A stretch of 64,000 nt of DNA from Gammaproteobacteria bacterium (GCA_021325195.1 JAJPHQ010000032.1:1-64000), one strand, 5' to 3'. Shown: positions 47,049 through 56,893, counted from the stretch's first letter. Translations and numbers: made by a program. Notes: a model not told the origin generated them from the letters alone.

Positions 47049-47292
47049 CACGGCGTCCCCCGTGCCGCGCGCAGCGATGCGAGCTGTTGCTCGTGCCTGC
47101 CTCCGCCTGCCGTGCCAGCCGATGGCAGGCAAGTCCGCTCACCCAGCGAGAAGGGACAACCACACGAGCAAATTCGCCACGGAGCAGATCATCGGGTTCA
47201 TCAAAAGCGCAGCATGCCGCCACCCAGCAACTGACAACAGTGGAGGCCTGAGCAAACAGCGGAGCCCCTGCACCCATTGGTAATCTTCAACC

Positions 47293-47430
47293 CACGGACT
47301 TTTTCTTTATCCGTGATACGCCGATTGGGGGCAGATCAGGATCTCAGCATCCACTTCGGCGGCAAAAGGTAAATCGGCGGCGTTGCTGCAAAAAACTCTG
47401 GGGCCGGCTACATGCCGGCCCTTCCTTTTT
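47293..47430 (+). ncRNA. Candidate structured RNA (small RNA or leader element)
   Basis: Three nested or successive inverted repeats are packed in 140 nt. CACGGA / TCCGTG (47293-47298 with 47310-47315) encloses a pyrimidine-rich loop. CGCCGATT / AATCGGCG (47319-47326 with 47372-47379) encloses a smaller GGAT/ATCC stem. GGGCCGGC / GCCGGCCC (47401-47408 with 47414-47421) is followed by TTCCTTTTT. The last element is a standard intrinsic terminator although no gene ends nearby, so the transcript is either a small RNA or a terminator-controlled leader of the receptor gene 260 nt downstream. I recognise no known RNA family. Confidence 0.35.
47401..47430 (+). terminator. Intrinsic terminator ending the structured-RNA candidate
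   Basis: GGGCCGGC and GCCGGCCC form a perfect 8-bp stem with loop TACAT, followed by CTTCCTTTTT. Confidence 0.8.
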
Positions 47431-47584
47431 CAGCAGCGATCCGGGTGGAACCGTCCGCTGATTTGAGCAACGCAAACCCGCAGACGATAGCCATCCAACG
47501 AAACGGACAAGCAACATCGGTGCTTGTGACCCCGTTAAAGATTCATTATCGTGGCGGCGCGTGTACCCGGGGAGGGTGCGCGGT

Positions 47585-47610
47585 CCCCCGAAGCCCGCAT
47601 GGTTCGGGGG
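47585..47610 (+). promoter_or_regulatory. Leader hairpin before receptor 2 (attenuator-like)
   Basis: CCCCCGAA and TTCGGGGG form a perfect 8-bp stem around a 10-nt loop, followed by CGTTTTG, 84 nt before the receptor ATG. It could attenuate transcription; evidence is only structural. Confidence 0.4.
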
Positions 47611-47693
47611 CGTTTTGTGGGCGTAACAAGGTTCGACCGTCCGCAAGCCGCGGACGTCCGTGTGCGCCTGTCCTTTTCCGGGGAGCAAATCCG

Positions 47694-50555
47694 ATGAATC
47701 GCAAGCTTCTGGCTTCCGCCATCTGCGCCAGCCTGTTCGCATCGGGCGTGGCCTGTGCCCAAGACGCGACTTCAAGGGCTACCCAGCCGCAGGATCAGAC
47801 CACTCCGGCGCAAACCGCTCCGGCAACCAGGAAAGAAGAAAAGAAAACCCTGCAGGCAATCACCGTCACGGGTTCGCTGATTCCTCAATCGCAGATCGAG
47901 ACGGCGAACCCCACGGTCACCATCACGGCCAAGGACATAGAAGCGCATGGATTCGGCACCGTTGCCGACGTGTTGAAGGCACAGCCGTTGTCCACGGGCG
48001 CGGTGCAGGGCAACCAGTTCACCGCTGGATTCACGCCTGGCGCGCAGACCATCAGCCTGCTGGGCCTGGATCCCGGCTTCACGCTGGTGCTGATCGATGG
48101 CCACCCGTTGGCGGATTACCCGCTGCTGTACAACGGGCAGAGCAATTTCGTCGACCTGTCCGACATTCCGGTCGGCATGGTCGACCACATCGACGTCCTG
48201 CCCGGCAACCAGTCGTCCATTTACGGCTCGAGCGCCATCGCCGGCGTCATCAACATCATCCTGAAAGATCACATCAACGGTTATGAACTGAACGTGCGCG
48301 GCGGCGGTTACACCGGCGGCGGCGGCGCGAACGAGCGGCTGGAGTTCCTTGGCGGCTACAACGGCGACAAGCTGGACCTGACCTACGGCATCCAGTTCAA
48401 GAACCAGCAGCCGATCTTCGGTTATCAGCGCGCCCTGAGCAGGTCGACACTGGCCAACCCAGACCCCTACGACCAGTTCGGCGCGCGCACTTTCCTGCGC
48501 CTCAACGGGAATACGGGGAAATACGTGGATCCGGGGCAGGCAACCTGCGCACCGCTGTCGTTCCTGTATGGGGGCACCACGGATTACGAGACCCGGCCCG
48601 GACGCGGCAATTACTGCGGCAGCAAGTTCACCGACGGCTATGCAACGCAATTGAACCAGCAGAAATTCGGCACCGGCTATTTCAACCTCAAGTACCACCT
48701 CAACGACAATACCGAGTTGTACGCAAACGTCCTGTACAACGTCAGTTCGATCCGTTACACGAGCGGGCCGTACTTCTGGAGCGGCATCAAGCCGAACAGC
48801 TACATCATCAATTCCAACACGGGTGATTTCGAACTGTTCCAGCACATCTATGCACCCGAGGAAATCGGCGACTGGAAGCTTTACAGCGCCCACAACCTGC
48901 AGCGCACCTACAACGCCTGGGGCGGCGTGCGGGGGACGATCGGCAATTCCGACTGGAATTACGACGTCTTTTTCGCGCGCTCGGGGCAGACCCTCACCCA
49001 GAAGCAATACTGGCCGCTGACGAATGCCGTCGACAACTTCTTCCAGAACCAGTTCCTCGGCCCGTTGCAAGGTAGCACCTATGGATATCAGATCTACGCG
49101 CCGAACATTTCCAACTTCTACAAGCCGATCACGCCCGCGCAGTACGCAACGTTCAACGGTTTGATCGACAGCCGCAATACGACCTGGACGCAGAACTTCA
49201 ACATGCAGCTCACCAACGAGGACCTGTTCGATCTGCCGGCGGGTCCGGTGGGCTTTGCCGGTCTGTTCCAGGCGGGCGAGCAGACCTGGTCCAACCCCAA
49301 CGATCCGCGGGTGATCGCGGGGGATTTTTACGGATTGACCGGCACCTCCGGACAAGGGGCACGCAACAACTGGGCGTTCTCGGGAGAAATACGGGTGCCG
49401 ATTTTCAAGATGCTGACCGCGGACTTGTCGGCCCGGTATGACAGTTACAGCAATCACGGCGGTGGCACCGATCAACGGCCTACCTACAAGTTGGGACTCG
49501 AATTCCGCCCGTTCGACACCTTGCTGTTCCGCGCCAGCTACGCGACGGCTTTCCGCGCGCCGGACATGGCTTACACTTTCGGCGGCAAGAGCGGCTTCTA
49601 TACGAGCGTGGTCGACTACTACCGTTGTGCCAAGCTCGAGCCGGGGACGCCGATCCAGGACTGCCTGTACAACGGGGTACAGACGTTCGGTTTGCACACC
49701 GGGAACCCGGACCTGAAGTCGATCACCGCGAAGTCCTACGGCCTGGGTGTGGTCTGGTCGCCACTCGCGAATTTCAACGTCAAGGCGGATTACTACAACA
49801 TCCGCATCGCCAACGAAGTCCAATTGCAAAGCATCGACGAATTGCTGCGAACCGAGGCTGCATGCCGTCTTGGCCAGTTGGATCCCAACTCGCCCACCTG
49901 CATGAACACCTTGGCGCTGATCGTCCGCAATCCGGCGACGAACAACCCCGGAACATCGTATCAACTGCAGCAAGTCACGATCTTCCCGATCAACGTCGCC
50001 AATGAGCGCGTTTCCGGCATCCTGGCCTCGCTGAACTACAAATGGGACATCGGTCGCTACGGCACTTTGAACTTCGACGCCAACTACAACGTGACCCTGA
50101 AGCACTCGTTCCAGCAGTATCCGTTCGATCCCGTCGAGGACCTGCTGCGCAATCCGTTCTATTCCAGCGAGTTCAAGTCCAAGGCGATCGCCGATATCTC
50201 CTGGGACATCGGCCCGGTCTCGGCCACGCTGACGGGCATTCGTTACGGCAAAACACCCAACCTGTATGCGCAGGACAATCCCACCGGTTACGCAACGCCT
50301 TGCAGCACGGGCTCGAAGAACGATCCCTACGTGAAGTGCGCGGGTACCGTGGCGCCATGGACGATCTACAACGCCAGCCTCGCTTACAGGATCAATGACG
50401 GCATGACCATCAGCGGCATCGTCAACAACATCAAGAACTCGATGCCGCCCAGGGACTCCACCTGGACCAGCAGCCCGTACTACAACGTCTTCAATTACAA
50501 CGCCTACGGTCGGGAGTACTGGCTCGAATTCGACTGGAAGTTCGGGCAGCGCTGA
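47694..50555 (+). CDS. TonB-dependent outer-membrane receptor (paralogue 2)
   Basis: A 953-residue receptor. The signal peptide NRKLLASAICASLFASGVACA is followed by a Gln/Thr-rich linker and the TonB-box-like LQAITVTG (residues 53-60). The plug domain has ISLLGLDPGFTLVLIDGHPL and DVLPGNQSSIYGSSAIAGV. The barrel contains FRASYATAFRAPDMAYTFGG and GISGIVNNIKN-like TISGIVNNIKN, ending EFDWKFGQR. It is paralogous to the receptor at 41879, sharing the ribosome site CCGGGGAGC and the first eleven codons almost unchanged. Ligand unknown. The ATG at 47694 is chosen by that site and the signal peptide. Confidence 0.95.
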   Translation: MNRKLLASAICASLFASGVACAQDATSRATQPQDQTTPAQTAPATRKEEKKTLQAITVTGSLIPQSQIETANPTVTITAKDIEAHGFGTVADVLKAQPLSTGAVQGNQFTAGFTPGAQTISLLGLDPGFTLVLIDGHPLADYPLLYNGQSNFVDLSDIPVGMVDHIDVLPGNQSSIYGSSAIAGVINIILKDHINGYELNVRGGGYTGGGGANERLEFLGGYNGDKLDLTYGIQFKNQQPIFGYQRALSRSTLANPDPYDQFGARTFLRLNGNTGKYVDPGQATCAPLSFLYGGTTDYETRPGRGNYCGSKFTDGYATQLNQQKFGTGYFNLKYHLNDNTELYANVLYNVSSIRYTSGPYFWSGIKPNSYIINSNTGDFELFQHIYAPEEIGDWKLYSAHNLQRTYNAWGGVRGTIGNSDWNYDVFFARSGQTLTQKQYWPLTNAVDNFFQNQFLGPLQGSTYGYQIYAPNISNFYKPITPAQYATFNGLIDSRNTTWTQNFNMQLTNEDLFDLPAGPVGFAGLFQAGEQTWSNPNDPRVIAGDFYGLTGTSGQGARNNWAFSGEIRVPIFKMLTADLSARYDSYSNHGGGTDQRPTYKLGLEFRPFDTLLFRASYATAFRAPDMAYTFGGKSGFYTSVVDYYRCAKLEPGTPIQDCLYNGVQTFGLHTGNPDLKSITAKSYGLGVVWSPLANFNVKADYYNIRIANEVQLQSIDELLRTEAACRLGQLDPNSPTCMNTLALIVRNPATNNPGTSYQLQQVTIFPINVANERVSGILASLNYKWDIGRYGTLNFDANYNVTLKHSFQQYPFDPVEDLLRNPFYSSEFKSKAIADISWDIGPVSATLTGIRYGKTPNLYAQDNPTGYATPCSTGSKNDPYVKCAGTVAPWTIYNASLAYRINDGMTISGIVNNIKNSMPPRDSTWTSSPYYNVFNYNAYGREYWLEFDWKFGQR

Positions 50556-50581
50556 GCGAGTGGCTATCCGTTCGCCATCCG

Positions 50582-50611
50582 AAGGACCGGCCGCAAGGCC
50601 GGTCCTTGTTT
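50582..50611 (+). terminator. Intrinsic terminator after receptor 2
   Basis: AAGGACCGGCC and GGCCGGTCCTT form a perfect 11-bp stem with loop GCAA, followed by GTTTT. It lies between convergent genes. Confidence 0.88.
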
Positions 50612-50622
50612 TCCGCGACACT

Positions 50623-52236
50623 TCAGGCAAGCAACCCTGCTGACCGCAGCGCTTCGAACAGTGGCGCCAGTTGCTTCTCGTAGCGCCGCCACGAGCCCAG
50701 GTTGCGGGCATGGATGGGTTCGCGGATCTGCGCGCTGCTGAGCGTGTTCACCGCGGTGGTGTTGCGGGTCAGATCGCTGCACCCGGGGACCTGGCGCAGG
50801 CCGCAGTGCGCGAAGATCGCCGACAGCGTTTGCTCCGGCTTCGTCACCAGCGCGCGGTAATCGACGTCGAATACCACGCCCGGCATCGCTTTGTGCCAGT
50901 GCCGCATCAGTTTCCGGTAGCGGATGTAGTGCGTGGCCAGCGCATCCAGTTGGTAGCTGTAGAGATAGCTGTTGCCGAACAGCGCCCGGTAGTTGGAAAA
51001 GCACACGTCCATCGGATCGCGCACCATGTGCAGGATCGGCGCCCGCGGCAGCGCCCGGTGGATCAGGCCCAGCAGCATGTAGTTGGGCGGCAGCTTGTCC
51101 ACGTAGAACGGACTGTCCGGCGCGCGCCATTGCGTCTGTTCGAGATAGCGGCGTCCGAGTTCCGCGTAATCAATGTTCGGAAGCCGCGCCAGCAACGGCG
51201 CATCGATCAGGTCGTTGCCGTGCAGGTTTGCCGCCCAGCGGAGCTGGCGCGGAAAGTCGGTGCGCTCGCCGGTCGATACCACGTCCGGATGGTTGTCGAG
51301 CAGGCGGTCCAGCAGGGTGGTGCCGCTGCGCGGCAGGCCGACGATGAAGATGGGAACCGGCCCTTCGATGACGGCACCGGGGCCGTGAATGAAATCGGCC
51401 GTCACGAGTTGCCCGATCCCCTCGAACGTTTCGTCCTCGTGTCCCGCGTCGGGAGGGCGCCGCGCGTACATGATCGCGTTGCCGCGTTCGAGCGCGGCGA
51501 ATGCCTCGTCGTAACGGCCCAGGTCCTCCAGTTCCTTGTATTGCGCGAACTCGAAGGCGGCGTGGTCCTCGCTGCCCTGTTCAACCCGTTGCAACTGCGC
51601 GCGGATGTAATCGAGGTGATTCGACTCCGCGGTCTGTCGAGACATCCTTGCGAGCGCCAGCGACGCCCTGCCGAACGTCGGCCCCAGTTGCAGGCAGCTT
51701 TCGAGCCGGCGCCGCGCTTCCTTCACCTTGCCGTTGAACTGCATCTGCAGCGCATGGAAGTAGCGGAAATCCGGGTTGTCGAAACCTTGCGCCTGCGCGC
51801 GGTCCATCAGCGCAAGCCCCGCCGGATGATCGCCCAGCATCTGGCAGGCGTGCGCCAGCGCCGTCAACTGGCGGCCGTCCAGATTCCGGTTCCGCGCGTC
51901 GTAGCGGGCCAGGCAATCACGCGCCGCCGTCATTTCGCCGATCCGCAGCAGGCAATGGACCGTGGTCGCGACGGCATCGGCGTCTTCGGGCATCATCGTG
52001 GCAGCCGCGACGGCCTGCTCGCTGGCTTCGCGCACGCGGCCCTCGTCGAGATAGACGCTGGCCAGCAGCATGCGCGCGGCGATCCGCGCGGGATCGCGTT
52101 GCACCAGTGATTCCAGCGCGACCCGCGCGGCCGTGATCTGGTGCTCGGCGATGTAACGCTGTGCGCGCAGCCACAGCCTCTCGACGAAGGGATCGGCCGG
52201 AGTCCGCGAGCGGTCAATCGACGACAGGTAGTCCAT
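50623..52236 (-). CDS. TPR-repeat sulfotransferase (tandem copy 2)
   Basis: A 537-residue protein. About the first 270 residues form TPR-like helical repeats (ARVALESLVQRDPARIAARM, KEARRRLESCLQLGPTFGRA, DLGRYDEAFAALERGNAIMY). The C-terminal 260 or so form a sulfotransferase with the PAPS motif FIVGLPRSGTTLLDRLLDNH and the 3'-phosphate region ILHMVRDPMDVCFSNYRALF. TPR-sulfotransferases of this kind are thought to act on proteins or peptides, as tyrosylprotein-type enzymes do; the substrate here is unknown. The ATG at 52236 lies 23 bp inside the preceding paralogue, so the two are translated together. Confidence 0.9.
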   Translation of the reverse strand: MDYLSSIDRSRTPADPFVERLWLRAQRYIAEHQITAARVALESLVQRDPARIAARMLLASVYLDEGRVREASEQAVAAATMMPEDADAVATTVHCLLRIGEMTAARDCLARYDARNRNLDGRQLTALAHACQMLGDHPAGLALMDRAQAQGFDNPDFRYFHALQMQFNGKVKEARRRLESCLQLGPTFGRASLALARMSRQTAESNHLDYIRAQLQRVEQGSEDHAAFEFAQYKELEDLGRYDEAFAALERGNAIMYARRPPDAGHEDETFEGIGQLVTADFIHGPGAVIEGPVPIFIVGLPRSGTTLLDRLLDNHPDVVSTGERTDFPRQLRWAANLHGNDLIDAPLLARLPNIDYAELGRRYLEQTQWRAPDSPFYVDKLPPNYMLLGLIHRALPRAPILHMVRDPMDVCFSNYRALFGNSYLYSYQLDALATHYIRYRKLMRHWHKAMPGVVFDVDYRALVTKPEQTLSAIFAHCGLRQVPGCSDLTRNTTAVNTLSSAQIREPIHARNLGSWRRYEKQLAPLFEALRSAGLLA

Positions 52237-53803
52237 GACCGTTCAACGCTTCCCGCAGCGGCTGCAACTGCTGCTCGTAATGGCGCCATTCGCCGAACGC
52301 GCGGGTGTGCACGGATTGCCGGACCTGCGCCGCGCTCGGCGTGGAAACCGCGGCGCCGTTGCGCGCGAGGTCGGCGCAGCCGGGTTCCCAGTCGAGCCCG
52401 CAGAAATCGAACACCTTGCGCAGCGCCGCTTCTGGCTGGCGCACCAGTTCGGCATAGGACACATCCAGGATCGCGCCGGGCATCACCGCGTGCCAGTGTG
52501 CCAGCGCGCGCCGGTAATCGTGGCAATACTTGGCCAGCGCCGGCAGGTGGTAGCTGTAGGCGCTGGCGTCGCCGAAGAACATGCGCCAGTTCGAAAAGCA
52601 CGTGTCCATCGGATCACGCACCAGGTTCAGGATGGGCGCCCGCGGCAATGCGGCGTGGATCACGCCCGCGAGTGCCCAGTTCGGCGAGTGCTTGTCGGTG
52701 AAGAAGGCCTTGCCGCGCGCGCGCCATTGCGTCTGCATGAGATAGCGGCGTCCCACCTCTTGGTAATCGACCCCGGGCAACCGCGCCAGAAAGACATCCG
52801 CCCGCGTGTTGCGCGTATCGGCCACCCAGTGCAGTTGCGAACCCGCGTCCGGCAATTCGCCGGCCATCGCGACCCGGGAATGGTTGCCCAGCATCCTTTC
52901 CAGCAGGGTGGAGCCCGAACGCGGCATGCCGATGATGAAGATGGGCTGCGGTCCCTCGGCGGTTTCCGCCGCCGGCCGCAGGATGCCCGGCGAGCACCGC
53001 TCCAGGAACCGTTCGATGCCGGCATTGTGATGGTCCGCCTCGTCGCGGAGCCGCGCGTACATCAGCGCATTGCCGTGCGCGAGCGCATCCCACGCCTCCC
53101 CGTAACGGCCGAGATCCTCGAAGGTCTTGTAACGCGCGAACTCGATGGCCGCATGGTCGGCCGAACCTTGCGCGACGATTCGCAGGCTGCGCTCGATCAG
53201 GGCGAGATGATTGTGGTCGGACGTCTGCCTGCGCAGGCGCACCAGCGGCACCGCCACGCGGCCGTACGCGGGCGCCCGCGCGAGACTGCCGGCCAGCTCC
53301 GCCTCGGCCTCGTCCAGACGTCCGTTGAACATCAATTCCTCGCCGCGCCGGAAGGCCAGCGCCGGGGTGTCGTGTCCCGCTGCCCTGGCACGGTCCAGCA
53401 GCGCCAGCGCTTCGGCATGTTCCTCGAGGCGTCTGCGCAAGCCTGCCAGCCGCATCAGCACGCGCGGCGTTCGCGACGCCGCCAGCGCCGGGTGTTCCAG
53501 GCAGGCGCGCGCCGCGAGGACTTCGCCGATTTCCAGCAGGTTCGCCGCCACCGCGCAGAGCGTTTCCGGGTCATCCGATCCCGCCTCGGCGGCGGCGAGT
53601 GCGTGCGCCGCGGCATCGCGGATGCGATCCTCGCGCCAGGCGATCTGCGCCTCCAGCAGCAGCGCCAGCACACCGCGCGGCTCTTCGAGCGGCGACCCGG
53701 TCAGCGCCCGGCGCGCGGCGTCGGGATGCCCCCGCAACAGGTGCATCTGCGCTTCGCGCCAGCGCGGGTCGGAAGCTCGGGCGGTGGCTGCGGCTGCCGC
53801 CAT
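52214..53803 (-). CDS. TPR-repeat sulfotransferase (tandem copy 1)
   Basis: A 529-residue paralogue of the next gene with the same architecture. The Ala-rich N-terminal TPR-like repeats include AEALALLDRARAAGHDT, EELMFNGRLDEAEAELAGSL and DLGRYGEAWDALAHGNALMY. The sulfotransferase domain has FIIGMPRSGSTLLERMLGNH and ILNLVRDPMDTCFSNWRMFF. It starts at ATG 53803 in a TGATG one-base overlap with the glyS stop, so it is translationally coupled to glyS. A frame to 53839 exists but lies within glyS. Cytosolic; the target is unknown. Confidence 0.9.
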   Translation of the reverse strand: MAAAAATARASDPRWREAQMHLLRGHPDAARRALTGSPLEEPRGVLALLLEAQIAWREDRIRDAAAHALAAAEAGSDDPETLCAVAANLLEIGEVLAARACLEHPALAASRTPRVLMRLAGLRRRLEEHAEALALLDRARAAGHDTPALAFRRGEELMFNGRLDEAEAELAGSLARAPAYGRVAVPLVRLRRQTSDHNHLALIERSLRIVAQGSADHAAIEFARYKTFEDLGRYGEAWDALAHGNALMYARLRDEADHHNAGIERFLERCSPGILRPAAETAEGPQPIFIIGMPRSGSTLLERMLGNHSRVAMAGELPDAGSQLHWVADTRNTRADVFLARLPGVDYQEVGRRYLMQTQWRARGKAFFTDKHSPNWALAGVIHAALPRAPILNLVRDPMDTCFSNWRMFFGDASAYSYHLPALAKYCHDYRRALAHWHAVMPGAILDVSYAELVRQPEAALRKVFDFCGLDWEPGCADLARNGAAVSTPSAAQVRQSVHTRAFGEWRHYEQQLQPLREALNGHGLPVVD

Positions 53804-56013
53804 CACAACAGCGCGATGTCGGCGATCGCGTCGAAGCACGCCTTGATCCGTGCCAGCAGCGCGAGGCGGTTGTCGCGCAGCGCGGTGTCTTCGGCCATCA
53901 CCAGCACCGAATCGAAGAACGCATCGACCGGCTGCTGCAACTCGGCGAGCCGCGCCAGCGCGCCTTCGTAGTCGCGGTGCTGGGCCGCACCATTCAGCCG
54001 CCTTGCATTGTCGGCCTGGGCCGATTGCAACGCCTGCGCCAGCGCTCGTTCCGCCGGTTCGCGCAGCTGGGTGTCGTCGAACGGACGCCGCGCCGCGGCA
54101 TCCACGTCGATGCCTTCCTTGCGCAGGATGTTGGCGACGCGCTTGTTGGCGGCGGCGAGGCGTTCGGCTTCCGGCCTTCCGGCAAACGCGGCGACCGCGC
54201 GCAGGCGGCGGTCGAAATCGGTGAGGCTGGCCGGCCGCACCGCCGCGACCGCCTCGAACTGCTGCGGCGTGAAGCCCTGCTCGGCGTAGTAGCCGCGCAG
54301 GCGGTCGAGGATGAAGTCGCGAAGTTCGCCAGCCAACGCCGCGCGGTGCGCGGCGGTGCTTTTCCCCTCTCCCTTCGGGAGAGGGTGCCCGGCTTCTTGC
54401 GACTTCGTACCCTCACCCCCGGCCCCTCTCCCGGAGTGAGAGGGGAGAAAAGCCGCGTCGGGAATCTGCTCCAGCGCCTCGCGCAGCAAGGCGTCGAGAT
54501 CGAGATCGAGTTTCCCCTCGATCAGCGTGCGCGCAAGTCCCAGCGCGGCACGGCGCAGCGCGTAGGGGTCCTTGTTGCCGGTGGGTTTCATGCCGACCGC
54601 GAAAATCCCGGCCAGCGTGTCCAGCTTGTCGGCGATCGACAGGCACTGCGCGAGCGCGCCCCGTGCGATGCCGTCGCTCGCATGGCGCGGACGGTAGAAC
54701 TCGTCCAGCGCCTGCGCCACCTCCGCAGGCTCGCCCTGCGCGGCCGCGTAATGACGGCCCATCACGCCCTGCAGTTCGGGAAATTCGCCGACCATCCGGG
54801 TCAGCAGGTCGCAGCGGGACAAACCCGCCGCGTGCGCGGCCTGCGCGGCATCCACGTCGATGCCTTGCGCGAACAAGCGGTGCGCGACGCCGCTCGCGAG
54901 TTCGGCGACGCGCTCGGTCTTGTCCCACAGGCTGCCCAGCACGCGTTGCCACACCACGCCGCGCAGGCTCTGCCGGTGCGAGGCCAGCGGGGTTTTCAGA
55001 TCCTCGTCGAAGAAATACTTCGCGTCGGCGAAACGCGGCCGGATCACCCGTTCGAAACCATGACGGATCGGCGCGGGATCCTTTGCCTCGATGTTGGCGA
55101 CGCCGACGAAGTGTTCGGTGAGGTTCCCGTCCCCGTCGAACACCGGCACGAACTTCTGGTTGCTGCGCATGGTGGTGACCAGCGCCTCGTGCGGCACGGC
55201 GAGATAGTCGCGATCGAAGGTGCAGGCGATCGCGCAAGGCCATTCGGTGAGGCTGGCGATTTCGTCCAGCAGCGCGCCGTCCAGCCGCGGCGTGCCGGTG
55301 CCGCGCGCGGCGCGTGCGACTTCCCCGCGGATGCGCTGCCGGCGTTCGTCCGGATCGGCCAGCACCTTCGCGGCGCGCAGCGCATCGACGTAATTGTCGG
55401 CATCGACAAGATGCACCGGCTTGGGGTGCAGGAAGCGATGCCCGCGCGATTGCCGTCCGCTGTTCAGGCCCAGCAGTTCGCCCTCGATCACGCGGTCGCC
55501 ATGCAGCATCACCAGCCAGTGCGCGGGACGCACGAAGGTGAAATCGTGGTCGCCCCAGCGCATGGGTTTGGCGATCGGCAGCGCGTCGAGCGCTTCGCGC
55601 ACGATGTCGGGCACCAGTTCCGCGGTGCCGCGTCCGGGCGTGACGCTGCGATGCACGAAGCGTTCGCCCCTGGCATCGCTGGTGCGTTCCAGCCGCGTCC
55701 AATCGACGCCGCATTTCTGCGCGAAACCCAGCAGCGCCCTGGTGGGCTGGCCTTGGGGATCCAGCGCGGCGTTGACGTAGGGACCGAGACTCTCGCTGCG
55801 CTGCTCGGGTTGAACCGCCGCGACGGATGGCACATGCACCGCGAGCCGGCGCGGCGTCGCGAATGCGCGCGCGTGTTCGCTGTCGGCGGCGATGCCGCGC
55901 CTGGCCAAACCGTCGCGGACGCCGCGCAGCAAAGCCTGCGCCAGTTCATCGACGGCATGGATCGGCAACTCCTCCACGCCGATCTCGATCAGCAATGACT
56001 TTGCGTCAGCCAT
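53803..56013 (-). CDS. glyS: Glycine-tRNA ligase beta subunit
   Basis: A 736-residue beta subunit that, with GlyQ, charges tRNA-Gly (alpha2beta2 enzyme). It starts with the conserved [18 protein letters not shown]. It has the HD-like region [20 protein letters not shown], and the C-terminal anticodon-binding part ends [13 protein letters not shown]. It is about 47 residues longer than E. coli GlyS (689). Most of the excess is a Gly/Ser/Lys-rich insert ([19 protein letters not shown] and neighbours) encoded by a palindromic repeat at 54364-54447, between LREALEQIP and [10 protein letters not shown]. The ATG at 56013 overlaps glyQ by 8 bp. Confidence 0.96.
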   Translation of the reverse strand: MADAKSLLIEIGVEELPIHAVDELAQALLRGVRDGLARRGIAADSEHARAFATPRRLAVHVPSVAAVQPEQRSESLGPYVNAALDPQGQPTRALLGFAQKCGVDWTRLERTSDARGERFVHRSVTPGRGTAELVPDIVREALDALPIAKPMRWGDHDFTFVRPAHWLVMLHGDRVIEGELLGLNSGRQSRGHRFLHPKPVHLVDADNYVDALRAAKVLADPDERRQRIRGEVARAARGTGTPRLDGALLDEIASLTEWPCAIACTFDRDYLAVPHEALVTTMRSNQKFVPVFDGDGNLTEHFVGVANIEAKDPAPIRHGFERVIRPRFADAKYFFDEDLKTPLASHRQSLRGVVWQRVLGSLWDKTERVAELASGVAHRLFAQGIDVDAAQAAHAAGLSRCDLLTRMVGEFPELQGVMGRHYAAAQGEPAEVAQALDEFYRPRHASDGIARGALAQCLSIADKLDTLAGIFAVGMKPTGNKDPYALRRAALGLARTLIEGKLDLDLDALLREALEQIPDAAFLPSHSGRGAGGEGTKSQEAGHPLPKGEGKSTAAHRAALAGELRDFILDRLRGYYAEQGFTPQQFEAVAAVRPASLTDFDRRLRAVAAFAGRPEAERLAAANKRVANILRKEGIDVDAAARRPFDDTQLREPAERALAQALQSAQADNARRLNGAAQHRDYEGALARLAELQQPVDAFFDSVLVMAEDTALRDNRLALLARIKACFDAIADIALL
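54364..54447. repeat. Palindromic repeat element inserted in frame within glyS
   Basis: Two CT-rich palindromes are separated by about 37 nt. CCCTCTCCC-TTC-GGGAGAGGG spans 54365-54385, and CCCCTCTC / GAGAGGGG around CCGGAGT spans 54423-54445. The arrangement resembles the dispersed intergenic 'CCCTCTCCC...GGGAGAGGG' repeats common in xanthomonad-type genomes. Here it lies inside a coding sequence, keeps the frame and adds about 30-37 residues to GlyS. Copies elsewhere in the genome cannot be checked from this window. Confidence 0.75.
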
Positions 56014-56893
56014 GCGCCGCCTCCGCCCGCGCTTCGTGCGGTGCGGCCCACGCCTTCGCCACCGCCTGCGCTAGCGTGCGCACGCGCAGGATGTACCGCT
56101 GGCGCTCGGTGACCGAGATCGCGCGGCGCGCGTCCAGCAGATTGAAGGTGTGGCTGGCCTTCAGCACCTGCTCGTAGGCGGGCAGCGGCAGCTTCAGCGC
56201 GACCAGCTTGCCGGCCTCGGCCTCGCAGGCGTCGAAGCGGTGGAACAATTCCCGGGTATCGGCGTGCTCGAAGTTGTAGGCGCTCTGCTCGACCTCGTTG
56301 CGGCGGAACACGTCGCCGTAACGCACCGTGCCGTGCGGCGCTTCGGTCCACACCAGATCGAACACGCTGTCCACGTTCTGCAGGTACATCGCGAGGCGTT
56401 CGAGACCATAGGTGATCTCGGCCGTCACCGGTTTGCATTCGAGACCGCCGGCCTGCTGGAAATAGGTGAACTGGGTGATCTCCATCCCGTCCAGCCACAC
56501 TTCCCAGCCCAGCCCCCACGCGCCCAGCGTGGGCGATTCCCAGTTGTCCTCGACCAGGCGCAGGTCGTGCACCAGCGGGTCGATGCCCAGTTCCTTCAAC
56601 GAGCCGAAATAGCGTTCCAGCACGTCGTCGGGGTTGGGTTTGAGGACGACCTGGTACTGGTAATACTGCTGCAGGCGATTGGGGTTCTCGCCGTAGCGGC
56701 CGTCGGTGGGACGGCGGCAGGGCTGCACGTAGGCCGCGGCCCAGGGTTCCGGACCCAGCGCGCGCAGGAAGGTCGCCGGATGGAACGTGCCGGCGCCGAC
56801 CTCGAGGTCCAGCGGCTGCAGCAGCACGCAACCCTGATCCGCCCAGTAGCGGTTCAGGGTCTGGATCACCTGCTGGAAGGTCGGACCTGCCAA
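56006..56893 (-). CDS. glyQ: Glycine-tRNA ligase alpha subunit
   Basis: A 295-residue class II synthetase subunit carrying the aminoacylation site. Conserved blocks are [80 protein letters not shown] and [18 protein letters not shown] prefer the TTG at 56893, giving [10 protein letters not shown]. It lies seven bases after GGGGA and matches family N-termini. The frame extends to another TTG at 56917, but that lies almost on the start site predicted from a TATACT -10 element. It heads an operon glyQ-glyS followed by the two TPR-sulfotransferases. Confidence 0.95.
   Translation of the reverse strand: MAGPTFQQVIQTLNRYWADQGCVLLQPLDLEVGAGTFHPATFLRALGPEPWAAAYVQPCRRPTDGRYGENPNRLQQYYQYQVVLKPNPDDVLERYFGSLKELGIDPLVHDLRLVEDNWESPTLGAWGLGWEVWLDGMEITQFTYFQQAGGLECKPVTAEITYGLERLAMYLQNVDSVFDLVWTEAPHGTVRYGDVFRRNEVEQSAYNFEHADTRELFHRFDACEAEAGKLVALKLPLPAYEQVLKASHTFNLLDARRAISVTERQRYILRVRTLAQAVAKAWAAPHEARAEAAHG

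Larger units (their letters stand above)
46925..47693. other. 768-bp intergenic region with several hairpins
   Basis: No gene is supported. It contains a probable terminator of the peptidase transcript (47021-47048), a structured-RNA candidate ending in an intrinsic terminator (47293-47430), and a hairpin in the leader of the second receptor (47585-47610). The receptor frame stays open to 47412, but it contains these hairpins and is not family-like before 47694. Confidence 0.6.

Noticed and set aside
47772..50711. 979-codon minus-strand open frame
   Set aside because: Fully antisense to the second TonB-dependent receptor, which has clear signal peptide, plug and barrel motifs. The antisense protein has none.
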